A DNA stretch of 64,000 nt from Streptomyces sp. 840.1 (GCF_003751445.1 NZ_RJUU01000001.1:935001-999000), one strand, 5' to 3'; numbered from the stretch's first letter, positions 32,226-40,703 are shown. Numbers and translations: made by a program. Notes: a model not told the origin generated them from the letters alone.

Positions 32226-33262
32226 TGCGTACGTACCTCCTGGTCGTCCCCCGTCCAGCCGGGGCCGAGACGCAGTCTCCCCCAGGCGGCGTCGTCGAGG
32301 GCCACGAGGCGGTCGGCCCGGTCGCGCGCGGGCGGGTCGGTGAGGTCGCCGGGGACGGTGAGGGCGGCGGCGGCCATCAGGTGGCCGTGCCGGGCGCGGT
32401 CGCGGACGGGCAGTCGGCGCAGGGTGGCGGAGAGGAACCCGGCCGCGAAGGCGTCACCGGCGCCGACGGGCGCGACGACGTCGACGCGCAGCGCGGGGAC
32501 GTCGGTGACGGTGTCGCCCTCGATGACCGTCGCACCGTCGGCGCCGCGCTTGACGACCAGCACGGCCGGTTCGGGCAGTGCCGCACGGATCGCCCCGGCC
32601 CCGGTGATCCCCCAGGCCTCCTCCGCCTCGTCCTCCCCGACGAAGACGAGGTCCGCGCCCCGGGCCAGGTCCAGCAGGACGCGCGGGGAGGCGTCGCCGT
32701 CGCGCCACAGTCCGGGCCGGTGGTTGACGTCGAAGGAGACGAGCGGGCGGCCGGGGCGCGGGGCGGTCAGCTCGCGCAGCAGCGCGAGGCAGTCGGCGGA
32801 GAGCGCGGCGGTGATGCCGGACAGGTGCAGGACCCGGCCGGCGAGCAGGGCCTCGTGCGGGACGTTGGCGGGGGACATCGCGGAGGCGGCGGAGCCGGCC
32901 CGGTAGTAGGCCACCTCGTGGATGTCGGCCGCGCGGTCGGTGGCCGTGCGGAAGTAGATGCCCGTGGGCCGGGCGGGGTCGCGCCGCACGGCGGAGGTGT
33001 CGACGCCGTAGCCGGCGATCGTGTCGACGAGGTGGTCGCCGAAGCCGTCGGCCCCGACCCGGCTCACCCAGGCCGCCCGGTGCCCGGCCCTGGCGAGCGC
33101 GCAGGCGACGTTGGACTCGGCGCCCCCGATGCCCCGGCCGAAGGACGGCACGTCGGCGAGGCGCCCCGGCTGCGAGGGCAGGAACGTCACCATGGACTCA
33201 CCGAGGCACACGACATCTGTGGTCGTGGCGTCGGCGGCGGTCCTGGCCGGGGTTCCGGACAC
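32222..33262 (-). CDS. PfkB-family sugar kinase (2-keto-3-deoxygluconate kinase-like)
   Basis: The enzyme has 346 residues from a GTG at 33262 (GAGGAG, 7 nt upstream). PfkB signatures: VVCLGESMVTFLPSQPGRL and GGAESNVACALARAGHRAAWVSRVG at the N-terminus, and the anion-hole/catalytic motif PVGAGDAFAAGFLS near the C-terminus. The opening CLGESM is typical of KDG or related ketose kinases. With GntP it suggests sugar-acid catabolism: an amino-sugar acid could be deaminated to a keto-deoxy acid and then phosphorylated. It is the first gene of the operon. Confidence 0.88.
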   Translation of the reverse strand: MSGTPARTAADATTTDVVCLGESMVTFLPSQPGRLADVPSFGRGIGGAESNVACALARAGHRAAWVSRVGADGFGDHLVDTIAGYGVDTSAVRRDPARPTGIYFRTATDRAADIHEVAYYRAGSAASAMSPANVPHEALLAGRVLHLSGITAALSADCLALLRELTAPRPGRPLVSFDVNHRPGLWRDGDASPRVLLDLARGADLVFVGEDEAEEAWGITGAGAIRAALPEPAVLVVKRGADGATVIEGDTVTDVPALRVDVVAPVGAGDAFAAGFLSATLRRLPVRDRARHGHLMAAAALTVPGDLTDPPARDRADRLVALDDAAWGRLRLGPGWTGDDQEVRTQ

Positions 33263-33348
33263 TCGGGGCTCCTCTGGGTCTGCGGGCGGCGCCGGTTCTC
33301 ACCATTGACCGGGCGTCGGCTCGGATGTTAGACAGCCCTGAGCGATAT

Positions 33349-33381
33349 ACGCAATGGGTGTTGCATATGCTGCAACGCAAT
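33349..33381. promoter_or_regulatory. IclR-type operator region in divergent promoter
   Basis: The 17-bp palindrome GTTGCATATGCTGCAAC (33360-33376; 6-bp arms, 5-nt centre) is flanked by direct repeats ACGCAAT at 33349 and 33375. It sits between the kinase operon and the deaminase gene in the only AT-richer part of the intergenic region. Confidence 0.8.
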
Positions 33382-33448
33382 ACAGTACAGATGACTGACG
33401 ATGACCGACGACGACCCAAGACGATCTACTTCGATCGAGGAGGCCCCC

Positions 33449-34756
33449 ATGGCTGCCGAGGCTGCCGACCGTCCCGTGGCCGGACTGGCCGGACTCGCTG
33501 ATGAGCGGGTCGACCACCGGTTCAAGGCGCTCCCGCCCGACGCGCAGGGGCTGACCGTCGCCGAACTGGCCGCCGAGCGCCGCGACCTCTTCACCGGCGG
33601 GTTCACCACCCCCGTGCTCGCCCTGTCGGCCGAGTCCGTCGAGCACAACCTCGCGCTCCTGGAGACGTACGCACGGCGCCACGGCCTCGTGTTCGCCCCG
33701 CACGGCAAGACCTCGATGTCCCCGCAGCTGTTCGCCCGCCAGCTGGAGCACGGCGCGTGGGGCATCACCGCGGCCGTCCCGCACCAGGCCCGCGTCTACC
33801 GGGCCTACGGGATCCAGCGCATCTTCCTCGCCAACGAGCTCGTCGACGCCGCCGCGCTGCGCTGGCTCGCGGGCGAGCTGGACGCCGACCCCGGCTTCCG
33901 GTTCGTCTGCTACGTCGACTCGGTGCGCGGCGTCGAGCTGATGGACGAGGCCCTGCGCGCGGCCGGTGCCTCCCGCCGGGTCGACGTCGTCGTGGAGCTC
34001 GGCGCCGGTGAGGGCGCCCGCACCGGCGCCCGGACCGAGGCCGACTGCGCCGAGGTCGCCGACGCGGTGGCCTCGGCCGGGTCCCTGCGCCTGGTGGGCG
34101 TGGCCGGTTACGAGGGCGAGGTGCCCGAGGCCTCCGGCGAGCGGGTACGGGACTGGCTGCGCCGGCTCGTCGCGCTGGCCGCGTCCTTCGACGCGCAGGG
34201 ACGGTTCGCCGCGCTGGAGGCCGGTGAGCAGATCGTGATCAGCGCGGGCGGCAGCGCCTGGTTCGACGCGGTGGCGGACGTGTTCGCCGAGATCCCCGAA
34301 CTGTCCTCCCCCGTGTGCAAGTTGCTTCGCTCGGGGGCGTACGTCTCGCACGACGACGGCCACTACCGCCACCTCACGCCCTTCAACCGGGTCCCCGAGG
34401 AGGGCGCGCTGCAGCCCGCCTTCCGGCTCTGGGCGCAGGTCGTCTCGCGCCCCTCCCCCGGGCAGGCGTTCCTCAACGCGGGCAAGCGGGACGCCGCCTA
34501 CGACCTGGACCTGCCGCAGGCGCAGGTCGTGCGGTCGGGGCGGGACGGATCGGTCCGCGAGGCCTCGGGGATCGAGATCACCGGCCTGTCCGACCAGCAC
34601 GCGTGGGTACGGACGGCCGAGGGGGCCGCACTGGAGGTCGGGGACTGGGTCGGAATGGGCCTGTCGCACCCCTGCACCAGCTTCGACAAATGGCAGCTGA
34701 TCCCCCTGGTGGCGGCGGACGGCACGGTCACCGACTACATCCGCACGTTCTTCTGA
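33449..34756 (+). CDS. PLP-dependent D-amino acid deaminase/aldolase (DSD/DTA fold III)
   Basis: The enzyme has 435 residues from the ATG at 33449, preceded by GAGGAGG; an ATG at 33401 lacks a ribosome binding site. Fold-type III (alanine racemase-like) barrel with the PLP Lys in APHGKTSMSP, and a C-terminal beta domain with the metal-ligand pattern seen in eukaryotic-type D-serine dehydratase and D-threonine aldolase (SDQHAW, then GLSHPCTSFDKW with His and Cys). It should dehydrate or deaminate a D-beta-hydroxy amino acid, or cleave it by an aldol reaction. RidA opposite would clear the enamine intermediate. Confidence 0.88.
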   Translation: MAAEAADRPVAGLAGLADERVDHRFKALPPDAQGLTVAELAAERRDLFTGGFTTPVLALSAESVEHNLALLETYARRHGLVFAPHGKTSMSPQLFARQLEHGAWGITAAVPHQARVYRAYGIQRIFLANELVDAAALRWLAGELDADPGFRFVCYVDSVRGVELMDEALRAAGASRRVDVVVELGAGEGARTGARTEADCAEVADAVASAGSLRLVGVAGYEGEVPEASGERVRDWLRRLVALAASFDAQGRFAALEAGEQIVISAGGSAWFDAVADVFAEIPELSSPVCKLLRSGAYVSHDDGHYRHLTPFNRVPEEGALQPAFRLWAQVVSRPSPGQAFLNAGKRDAAYDLDLPQAQVVRSGRDGSVREASGIEITGLSDQHAWVRTAEGAALEVGDWVGMGLSHPCTSFDKWQLIPLVAADGTVTDYIRTFF

Positions 34757-34798
34757 TCCCCTGCGGGGTGCCTTTCCCCACCCCGCCCCTTCCCGCAA

Positions 34799-34846
34799 CC
34801 GGGGCTCCGCCCCGGACCCCGCGCCTCAAACGCCGGCGGGGCTGGA
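34799..34846 (+). repeat. Streptomyces intergenic repeat with small hairpin
   Basis: A short hairpin (CCGGGGC, TCC, GCCCCGG) is followed by a CCTCAAACGCCGGCGGGGCTGG unit, the inverse of the CCGGCGCTTGAGG repeats found at 63251-63334. The unit is a common Streptomyces intergenic repeat. It sits between the deaminase and D-aminoacylase genes and could attenuate read-through. Confidence 0.6.
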
Positions 34847-34864
34847 ACGCGAAAGGCACCCCCT

Positions 34865-36478
34865 ATGGACCTGGTCATCCGCGACACCCGCGTCATCGAC
34901 GGCAGCGGCACCCCCTCCTACCGCGCCGATGTCGCCGTACGCGACGGCCGCGTCGCGGAGATCCACCGCGAGGACTCCCCGGGCCCCCGCCCCTCGGCCG
35001 CCCGCACCCTGGACGCCGACGGACTCGCCCTCGCCCCCGGTTTCATCGACATGCACGCCCACAGCGACCTCGCGCTGCTCCGCGACCCCGACCACAGCGC
35101 CAAGGCCGCACAGGGCGTCACCCTCGAAGTCCTCGGCCAGGACGGCCTGTCGTACGCCCCGGTCGACGACCGCACCCTCGCCGAGGTCCGCCGCTCCATC
35201 ACCGGCTGGAACGGCGACGGCAGCGACATCGACTTCGACTGGCGCACGGTCGGTGAGTACCTGGACCGGCTCGACCGCAACTTCGGTGGCCGGGGCATCG
35301 CCGTCAACGCCGCCTACCTGATCCCGCAGGGCACCGTCCGGATGTACGCGGTCGGCTGGGACGACCGGCCCGCCTCCGAAGCCGAGCTGACCCGGATGAA
35401 GCAGCTCGTCGCCCAGTCCATGGCCGAGGGCGCGGTCGGCATGTCCTCCGGGCTCACCTACACCCCGGGCATGTACGCGGACGACGCCGAACTCACCGAG
35501 CTCTGCCGCGTGGTGGCCGGGCACGGCGGCTACTACTGCCCGCACCACCGCTCCTACGGAGCGGGCGCGCTGCGGGCGTACGAGGAGATGGTGACGCTCA
35601 CCCGCACCGCGGGCTGCGCCCTGCACCTCGCCCACGCCACCATGAACTTCGGCGTAAACGAGGGGAAGGCGCCGGAGCTGCTCACCCTCCTGGACCGGGC
35701 CCTGGACGAGGGCGCCGACATCTCCCTGGACACCTACCCCTACACCCCGGGCTGTACGACGCTGGTCGCCATGCTGCCGAGCTGGGCGAGCGAGGGCGGC
35801 CCGGAGTCGGTCATGGCCCGGCTGGCCGACGACGCGACGGCGGCCCGGATCCGCCACGACATGGAGGTCGTCGGGGCGGACGGCTGCCACGGCGTTCCGA
35901 TCGAGTGGGACCGCATCGAGATATCCGGCGTCAGCGTGCCCGGCCACGAGGCGTACGTCGGCCGTACGGTGGCCGAGTCCGCCCGGCTGCGCGGCGAGGA
36001 GCCCTGGGTGACCGCGCGGCGGCTGCTCATCGACGACCGGCTCGGCTCCACGATCCTCCAGCACGTGGGCCACGAGGAGAACGTCCGGCAGATCATGCGC
36101 CACCGCGTCCACACCGGCGGCAGCGACGGCATCCTCCAGGGCGACAAGCCGCACCCGCGCGCCTACGGCACCTTCCCGCAGTACCTCGGCCGGTACACCC
36201 GGGAGCTGGGCATCCTCTCCCTGGAGGAGTGCGTCGCCCACCTCACCTCCCGACCGGCGGCCCGGCTGCGGCTGGCCGACCGGGGCCTGGTCCGCGAGGG
36301 CTACCGCGCGGACCTGGTGCTGTTCGATCCCGCGACGGTGGCGGCCGGCTCCACCTTCGACCAGCCGCGCACCCTGCCGTTCGGCATCCCGCACGTACTG
36401 ATCGACGGCCGCTTCGTCATCGAGGACGGCAGGCGGACCCAGACCCTGGCCGGCCGTTCGGTGCGCTCCACGACCTGA
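34865..36478 (+). CDS. D-aminoacylase / N-acyl-D-amino-acid deacylase (amidohydrolase)
   Basis: The enzyme has 537 residues, an amidohydrolase barrel with metal motif FIDMHAHSD, GLTYTPGMYADDAEL, CPHHRSYG, LHLAHATMNFG, a DTYPYTPG segment and a late GGSDG with the catalytic Asp. These are typical of the D-aminoacylase family. It would release D-amino acids from N-acyl derivatives and feed the upstream deaminase. The stop codon abuts a degenerate copy of the MITE-like end seen at 50427. Confidence 0.9.
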   Translation: MDLVIRDTRVIDGSGTPSYRADVAVRDGRVAEIHREDSPGPRPSAARTLDADGLALAPGFIDMHAHSDLALLRDPDHSAKAAQGVTLEVLGQDGLSYAPVDDRTLAEVRRSITGWNGDGSDIDFDWRTVGEYLDRLDRNFGGRGIAVNAAYLIPQGTVRMYAVGWDDRPASEAELTRMKQLVAQSMAEGAVGMSSGLTYTPGMYADDAELTELCRVVAGHGGYYCPHHRSYGAGALRAYEEMVTLTRTAGCALHLAHATMNFGVNEGKAPELLTLLDRALDEGADISLDTYPYTPGCTTLVAMLPSWASEGGPESVMARLADDATAARIRHDMEVVGADGCHGVPIEWDRIEISGVSVPGHEAYVGRTVAESARLRGEEPWVTARRLLIDDRLGSTILQHVGHEENVRQIMRHRVHTGGSDGILQGDKPHPRAYGTFPQYLGRYTRELGILSLEECVAHLTSRPAARLRLADRGLVREGYRADLVLFDPATVAAGSTFDQPRTLPFGIPHVLIDGRFVIEDGRRTQTLAGRSVRSTT

Positions 36479-36518
36479 GGGCCGTCCCGTACTCCCTGGC
36501 GGGCGCCACGACGACAGC
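36476..36518. mobile_element. relic end of a MITE-like element
   Basis: From the TGA stop of the D-aminoacylase gene, the sequence GAGGGCCGTCCCGTACTCCC and its continuation TGGCGGGC to GACGACAGC match, with a few changes, the reverse complement of the right end of the 166-bp element at 50427-50592. Only about 43 bp remains, and no second terminal repeat is found. Confidence 0.65.
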
Positions 36519-36534
36519 GCTTGGGGTCCCGGGG

Positions 36535-37386
36535 CTATCCGGCGCCTTCCGCCCGCTCCCGCGCCCACGCCAGGTCCTCCTCGGTGGGGGCGTCGTCCTG
36601 GGTGAGCGCGCGGCGCCAGTAGCCGCTGAACTCGACGGCGGACCTGGGCAGTCCGCGCTCCTCGACGAGATGGCGGCGCAGCGCGCGGACCGTGCCGGCC
36701 TCCCCGGCGAGCCAGCCGGCCACGTCGTCGCCGGGCAGCGCGGCCGACCGGACCGCGTCCAGCAGCGACTCGCCCCGGTTCCGGTGCACCCAGCGCACCG
36801 TCACCTCGGCCGCGCTGTCGAACCGCTGCTCCTCGGCGGCGTCGGCCACCTCGGCGCAGACCGTCGCCCGCGCCCCGGCCGGCAGGCCTTCGAGGATCGT
36901 CCCGATCGCCGGGAGCGCCGACTCGTCACCGGCCAGCAGCAGGTGCCCGGCCGCGGGCAGCGGCCGGGCGTACGCCGAGGAGGGGCCGACCATGCCGGCC
37001 ACGTCCCCGGGCCGGGCGGCGCGGGCCCAGCGGGTGGCGGGCCCGTCGTCGCCGTGGAGCACGAAGTCGACGGCCATCAGGCCCGAACCGGGTTCGTACG
37101 AGCGGACGGTGAAGCTCCGCATGAGCGGCCGCTCCGCCTCGGGGATCGCGAGGTACGCCTCGTACCAGCGCATGCCGTAGGTGTCCTCGGCCTCCGGCTC
37201 CGGCAGTCGGGGCACGCGCTGTCCCGGCCTGGGGAAGCAGAGCTTCATCTGCTGGTCCGGCCGGTTCTCCAGCAGTGCGGGCGGCGAGTCCCCGGAGAAG
37301 CTGATCCGCAGCATCCTCGGGGTGACCCGCTCGACCTCCACTACCCGCACATACGAAACAGCCAACGCCTGCACCACCATGGCCAC
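36535..37386 (-). CDS. siderophore-interacting protein (NADPH-dependent ferric-siderophore reductase)
   Basis: The protein has 283 residues. FAD-binding barrel with the motif RSFTVRSYEP and VDFVLHGDDGPATRWARAARPGD; NAD(P)H domain with LLLAGDESALPAI and DDVAGWLAGEAGTVRALRRHL; C-terminal SGYWRRALTQDD. This is the SIP/ViuB family, which reduces ferric siderophores in the cytoplasm to release iron. The start may be the GTG at 37386 (GAGAGG, 6 nt) or the ATG two codons later. It is divergent from a TetR gene, with two direct-repeat operators in between. Confidence 0.92.
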   Translation of the reverse strand: MAMVVQALAVSYVRVVEVERVTPRMLRISFSGDSPPALLENRPDQQMKLCFPRPGQRVPRLPEPEAEDTYGMRWYEAYLAIPEAERPLMRSFTVRSYEPGSGLMAVDFVLHGDDGPATRWARAARPGDVAGMVGPSSAYARPLPAAGHLLLAGDESALPAIGTILEGLPAGARATVCAEVADAAEEQRFDSAAEVTVRWVHRNRGESLLDAVRSAALPGDDVAGWLAGEAGTVRALRRHLVEERGLPRSAVEFSGYWRRALTQDDAPTEEDLAWARERAEGAG

Positions 37387-37436
37387 ACCACACCTCTCAC
37401 CGGACCGGATACCTCACGCTCGACACCCACGTTTGA

Positions 37437-37494
37437 TACTTTACGTCGTAAGGAGTTGCCGGGGCAGAAGTTACTTTATGGCGTAAGGAGTCGC
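37437..37494. promoter_or_regulatory. two direct-repeat operators in SIP/TetR intergenic region
   Basis: Two 23-bp copies of TACTTTA(C/T)GNCGTAAGGAGT(T/C)GC lie at 37437-37459 and 37472-37494, 35 bp apart. Each contains a partial palindrome TTACG-N-CGTAA. The second copy covers the ribosome binding site (AAGGAG) of the TetR gene. Confidence 0.78.
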
Positions 37495-37496
37495 AA

Positions 37497-38330
37497 GTGG
37501 TGGTCTATGCCGGGCAGGGCGATGCCCGTCGGTCGATGTCGCTGCTGTGGCGCTCGGCCGCGCCGCCGGAGCCGGGCCGCGCCGCCGGGCCCGGCCCCAG
37601 GCAGGGGCTGACGGTCGACGCGATCGTGGCCGCCGCGATCGCCGTGGCGGACGAGGACGGCATGGCCGCGCTCTCCATGCGGGCGGTGGGCGAGCGGCTC
37701 GGGCGCACGGCGATGGCGCTCTACACCTACGTCCCCGGCAAGAGCGAGCTGCTGGACCTGATGTACGACGCGGCGCACGCCGAACTCCCCGCCGGACGCG
37801 CCCCGGGCGGCGACTGGCGTACGGACCTGACGGAGTGGGCGCGGGACACCCTCGCGTTCTACCTGCGCCACCCCTGGGTGCTCCAGGTCTCCCAGGCCCG
37901 TCCGGTGCTCGGCCCGCACGAGTACGCCGCGCTGGACGCGCTGGTGCGCCTCCTGCGCGGCACGGGGCTCGACGCCGGGGTGCTCCGGCGCCTGGTCGGG
38001 ACGTTGTTCCACTTCGTGCGGGGCGCCGCGCAGACAGTCGCCGACGCACGCGGGGCGGCGTCGGCGACGGGGCGGCCGGACGAGGAGTGGTGGTACGCCC
38101 GCTCGGCGGCGCTCGGCGAGCTGGTCCCGGACTTCGCGGACCGCTACCCGGAACTGAGCCGGATGGAGCGGGAATCGGCGCCGCCGCAGCCGGCGGCCGA
38201 CGACGCGGTGCCGTATCCGGAGCGGGAGGCGCGGGAGATGTTCGACGCGGGCCTCGGCGTACTCCTGGACGGCGTCGAGGCGGCGGTCCGGCGGGGCGGC
38301 CGGGGAGCCGGCCGGGCGAACCCGCCCTGA
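37497..38330 (+). CDS. TetR-family regulator, divergent from the SIP gene
   Basis: The regulator has 277 residues from a GTG with AAGGAG 6 nt upstream. A Pro/Gly/Arg-rich N-terminal extension of about 35 residues precedes the HTH (TVDAIVAAAIAVADEDGMAALSMRAVGERLGRTAMALYTYV). The C-terminal domain resembles the TetR_C_1 group (YLRHPWVLQV, LFHFVRGAAQ). It probably represses itself and the siderophore reductase through the repeats at 37437-37494. Confidence 0.88.
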   Translation: MVVYAGQGDARRSMSLLWRSAAPPEPGRAAGPGPRQGLTVDAIVAAAIAVADEDGMAALSMRAVGERLGRTAMALYTYVPGKSELLDLMYDAAHAELPAGRAPGGDWRTDLTEWARDTLAFYLRHPWVLQVSQARPVLGPHEYAALDALVRLLRGTGLDAGVLRRLVGTLFHFVRGAAQTVADARGAASATGRPDEEWWYARSAALGELVPDFADRYPELSRMERESAPPQPAADDAVPYPEREAREMFDAGLGVLLDGVEAAVRRGGRGAGRANPP

Positions 38331-38393
38331 CTCCCCCGCATCACCACCGGCGTCCGCTTCACCACCGGTACGGGTCCACCACCGGTACCGGCT

Positions 38394-38561
38394 TCACCAT
38401 CGGTACCAGCGGCCGCGGCTGGCCCCGGAGCCCGAGCGCAGCAGAAAGCCGAGCAGCCAGACCACGAGCACGATGGCCGCTATCCACCACAGCAGATTGA
38501 GCGCGAACCCGGCACCGAACAGCAGCAGAACAAGCAGCAGAACGACCAGAAGGGGAACCAT
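38394..38561 (-). CDS. small hydrophobic membrane protein
   Basis: The protein has 55 residues, almost entirely two membrane helices (LLVVLLLVLLLFGAGFALNL and AAIVLVVWLLGFLL), then a basic, Ser/Gly/Arg/Trp tail. GGAGGTTG stands about 8 nt before the ATG. It resembles the short hydrophobic proteins annotated widely in Streptomyces (DUF5670-like). The imperfect CACCACCGGTAC repeats just after its stop (38341-38410) extend into the coding end. Divergent from the DUF1206 gene. Confidence 0.8.
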   Translation of the reverse strand: MVPLLVVLLLVLLLFGAGFALNLLWWIAAIVLVVWLLGFLLRSGSGASRGRWYRW

Positions 38562-38681
38562 TTTTATCAACCTCCGCGCATTCGAGTGCCCCGGTCGCGC
38601 CGGACCACACCTCGCCGCCCGCATTCCTCCCGGAGCGGCGCGGGACCGTTTCTCCAGCGCTTCCCCGGGCACCCGGAGCAC

Positions 38682-39533
38682 ATGAATATTTCTGCGGCAG
38701 CCCGAGAAGGACACGGAAAGGCCAGACGCGCGGGAAACGGCTCGGCGGTCGAGGCCGCCGGCCGTGCCGGCTTCGTGGCCCGCGGGGTGATCTACTTCCT
38801 GGTCGGCGTCCTGGCGCTGCGCATAGCGTTCAACGACACCGGCGGCAGCGGCGGAAAGACGGCGGACCGGGGCGGGGCGCTGTCCGAGATAGCCCAGAAG
38901 CCCTTCGGCTCGGTCCTGCTGTGGGTCCTGGGCGTCGCACTGGCGGGCATGGCCCTGTGGCGGCTGTCCGAGGCCGCGTTCGGGGCCGCCGGCCCCGATG
39001 GACAGAAGGCGACCAAACGGCTGGCGTCGGCCGGACGCGCCGTGTTCTACGGCTTCGTGTCCTACTCGGTCCTGATGTTCGCCGCGGGCGACCGGGGCAG
39101 CGGCAGCGGTTCGAGCGACGCGCAGTCGCAGGACGTCACGGCGAAGGCCCTGGACCTGCCGGGCGGCCGCTGGCTGGTGGGTGCGGTCGGTGTGGGCGTC
39201 GCGGGCGCGGGCCTGTGGATCGCCGGCCGGGCCGCGCTCCGCAAGTTCCACAAGCACCTGCGCATGGGCGAGATGTCACGCACCGAACGACGCGCCGTGG
39301 ACATCACCGGCGTCTTCGGCGGGGTCTCCCGAGGGCTGGTCTTCGCGGTGGCGGGCGGCTTCGCCGTGGCCGCCGCGGTGAAGGCCAGGTCCGGTGAGGC
39401 GAAGGGCATGGACGACACCCTGCGCTCCCTCAGCACCACTCCGGCCGGCCCCTGGCTGCTGGCCCTGATCGCGGTGGGACTGGCGGCCTTCGGCCTGTTC
39501 TCCTTCGCCAACGCCCGCCGGCGCCGGATCTGA
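38682..39533 (+). CDS. DUF1206 family membrane protein
   Basis: The protein has 283 residues with six membrane helices in three repeated pairs, each opening with a GRAGFVARGVIYFLVG-like motif (second copy SAGRAVFYGFVSYSVL, third FGGVSRGLVFAVAGGF). This triplicated pattern defines DUF1206. Function is unknown; the family is widespread in soil actinobacteria and cyanobacteria. The start ATG at 38682 has CGGAG shortly before it. Confidence 0.88.
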   Translation: MNISAAAREGHGKARRAGNGSAVEAAGRAGFVARGVIYFLVGVLALRIAFNDTGGSGGKTADRGGALSEIAQKPFGSVLLWVLGVALAGMALWRLSEAAFGAAGPDGQKATKRLASAGRAVFYGFVSYSVLMFAAGDRGSGSGSSDAQSQDVTAKALDLPGGRWLVGAVGVGVAGAGLWIAGRAALRKFHKHLRMGEMSRTERRAVDITGVFGGVSRGLVFAVAGGFAVAAAVKARSGEAKGMDDTLRSLSTTPAGPWLLALIAVGLAAFGLFSFANARRRRI

Positions 39534-39536
39534 GCC

Positions 39537-39778
39537 GGGCGGGCGACGCGGGCGGGCGACGCGGGCGGGCGACGCGGGCGGGCGACGCGGGCGGGCGACG
39601 CGGGCGGGCGACGCGGGCGGGCGACGCGGGCGGGCGACGCGGGCGGGCGACGCGGGCGGGCGACGCGGGCGGGCGACGCGGGCGGGCGACGCGGGCGGGC
39701 GACGCGGGCGGGCGACGCGGGCGGGCGACGCGGGCGGGCGACGCGGGCGGGCGACGCGGGCGGGCGACGCGGGCGGGG
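39537..39778. repeat. 13-bp tandem repeat, about 18 copies
   Basis: The unit GACGCGGGCGGGC repeats with no mismatch from 39545 to 39777, giving 18 GACG starts exactly 13 bp apart. It lies between convergent genes (DUF1206 and a protease) and just before a terminator hairpin. Thirteen is not a multiple of three, so all frames encode the same 13-residue cycle; I see no sign that it is translated. Confidence 0.95.
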
Positions 39779-39804
39779 CGGGGGCCGAGGCCCCCGCCCC
39801 GCCC
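39771..39804. terminator. hairpin terminator downstream of the tandem repeat
   Basis: A 15-bp stem, GGGCGGGGCGGGGGC with GCCCCCGCCCCGCCC, and a 4-nt loop, between convergent genes. Confidence 0.8.
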
Positions 39805-39809
39805 TGCCG

Positions 39810-40703
39810 TTACGGCTTGGGCAGCTCACAACCCGCTGCGTCCAGGTCGAACTTGTTGCCGGCGCCGATGCACGGCACGATGCCGTAGGTCTCCTGGGCG
39901 TAGTTGATGCCCTCGCGGACCGTCACCTGGCCGTTCTCGTCGACCTCGCACGGGTTGTTGTCCGTGCACTCCTGCCCGTCCTCGTTACCGGTGTTGTTGA
40001 CGGCAACGACCTTGCCGGTGGCATTGTCGATCACCGGCGAGCCGGACGTGCCGCCGATGGTCTGGCAGGCGGAGGTGTAGCGGACCGAGTCCTTCCAGGT
40101 CCACTCGCCCTCCTTGAGCCGGTAGACGAACCCGTCGACGTTGCAGCTGTAGGTGCGCTTCCAGTACCCGGACGCCACGGTGATCGCCGTGCCCTGCACC
40201 GGGTGCGCGGTGTTGAGCTCCAGCGCCTCGATCCCGTAGTCGCTCTCGATCTCGGCGTACGTGGAGGTGAGTTGGTACACCGATATGTCGGTGTCCGTCA
40301 TCGTCCCGTACGCGATCTTGCTCGCCCGCACCGTGCCGAGGTCGCCGCCCGAGGCGTCCAGCAGGGTGAAGCTGCGGGTGGACGGCTGGTCGATCACGAC
40401 CTCGCCGGGCCCGGGGAAGCCGGACTCCATGCAGTGCCCGTTGGAGAGCACGAGCGCGGGATCGTCCGGCTGGGATCCGGGCGTACGGACCACCGATCCC
40501 GAACAGTTGCTGAGCGCCACGGTGCCGGCGAAACCGACCGCCTTGGTCCGGGGCTTCGCCCGGACCGCCGTGTGGCTCGATGATGCCGCCGCCCTGACCG
40601 TGCTGGGCGCTGTCGCGTCGTGGCTTGTGGCCGCGGTCGCGGGTGCGGTGCCGGCTCCGAGGAGCAGCACGGCGAAGAGCGCACCGACGAGAGGCTTTTT
40701 CAT
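39810..40703 (-). CDS. secreted trypsin-like serine protease (S1/V8-type)
   Basis: The protein has 297 residues; the ATG follows GAGGGG. A signal peptide (KKPLVGALFAVLLLGAGTAPATAA) and a propeptide-like Ala/Ser/Thr stretch precede the protease domain: His in SNGHCME, Asp in TDTDISVYQL, Ser in GGTSGSPVID. Several Cys residues suggest disulfides. A Glu/Asp/Asn-rich segment (NTGNEDGQECTDNNPCEVDENGQ) near the C-terminus could bind calcium. The substrate is unknown. Upstream lies an inverted repeat ATGCGC-N6-GCGCAT. Confidence 0.88.
   Translation of the reverse strand: MKKPLVGALFAVLLLGAGTAPATAATSHDATAPSTVRAAASSSHTAVRAKPRTKAVGFAGTVALSNCSGSVVRTPGSQPDDPALVLSNGHCMESGFPGPGEVVIDQPSTRSFTLLDASGGDLGTVRASKIAYGTMTDTDISVYQLTSTYAEIESDYGIEALELNTAHPVQGTAITVASGYWKRTYSCNVDGFVYRLKEGEWTWKDSVRYTSACQTIGGTSGSPVIDNATGKVVAVNNTGNEDGQECTDNNPCEVDENGQVTVREGINYAQETYGIVPCIGAGNKFDLDAAGCELPKP

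Noticed and set aside
39537..39778. Possible CRISPR array
   Set aside because: The repeats are directly adjacent with no spacers and only 13 bp long; no cas gene is nearby.
39062..39829. Minus-strand open frame with Arg/Pro/Ala-Ser 13-residue repeats
   Set aside because: It is produced by the 13-bp tandem repeat and runs antisense through the DUF1206 gene; no start signal and no conserved sequence.
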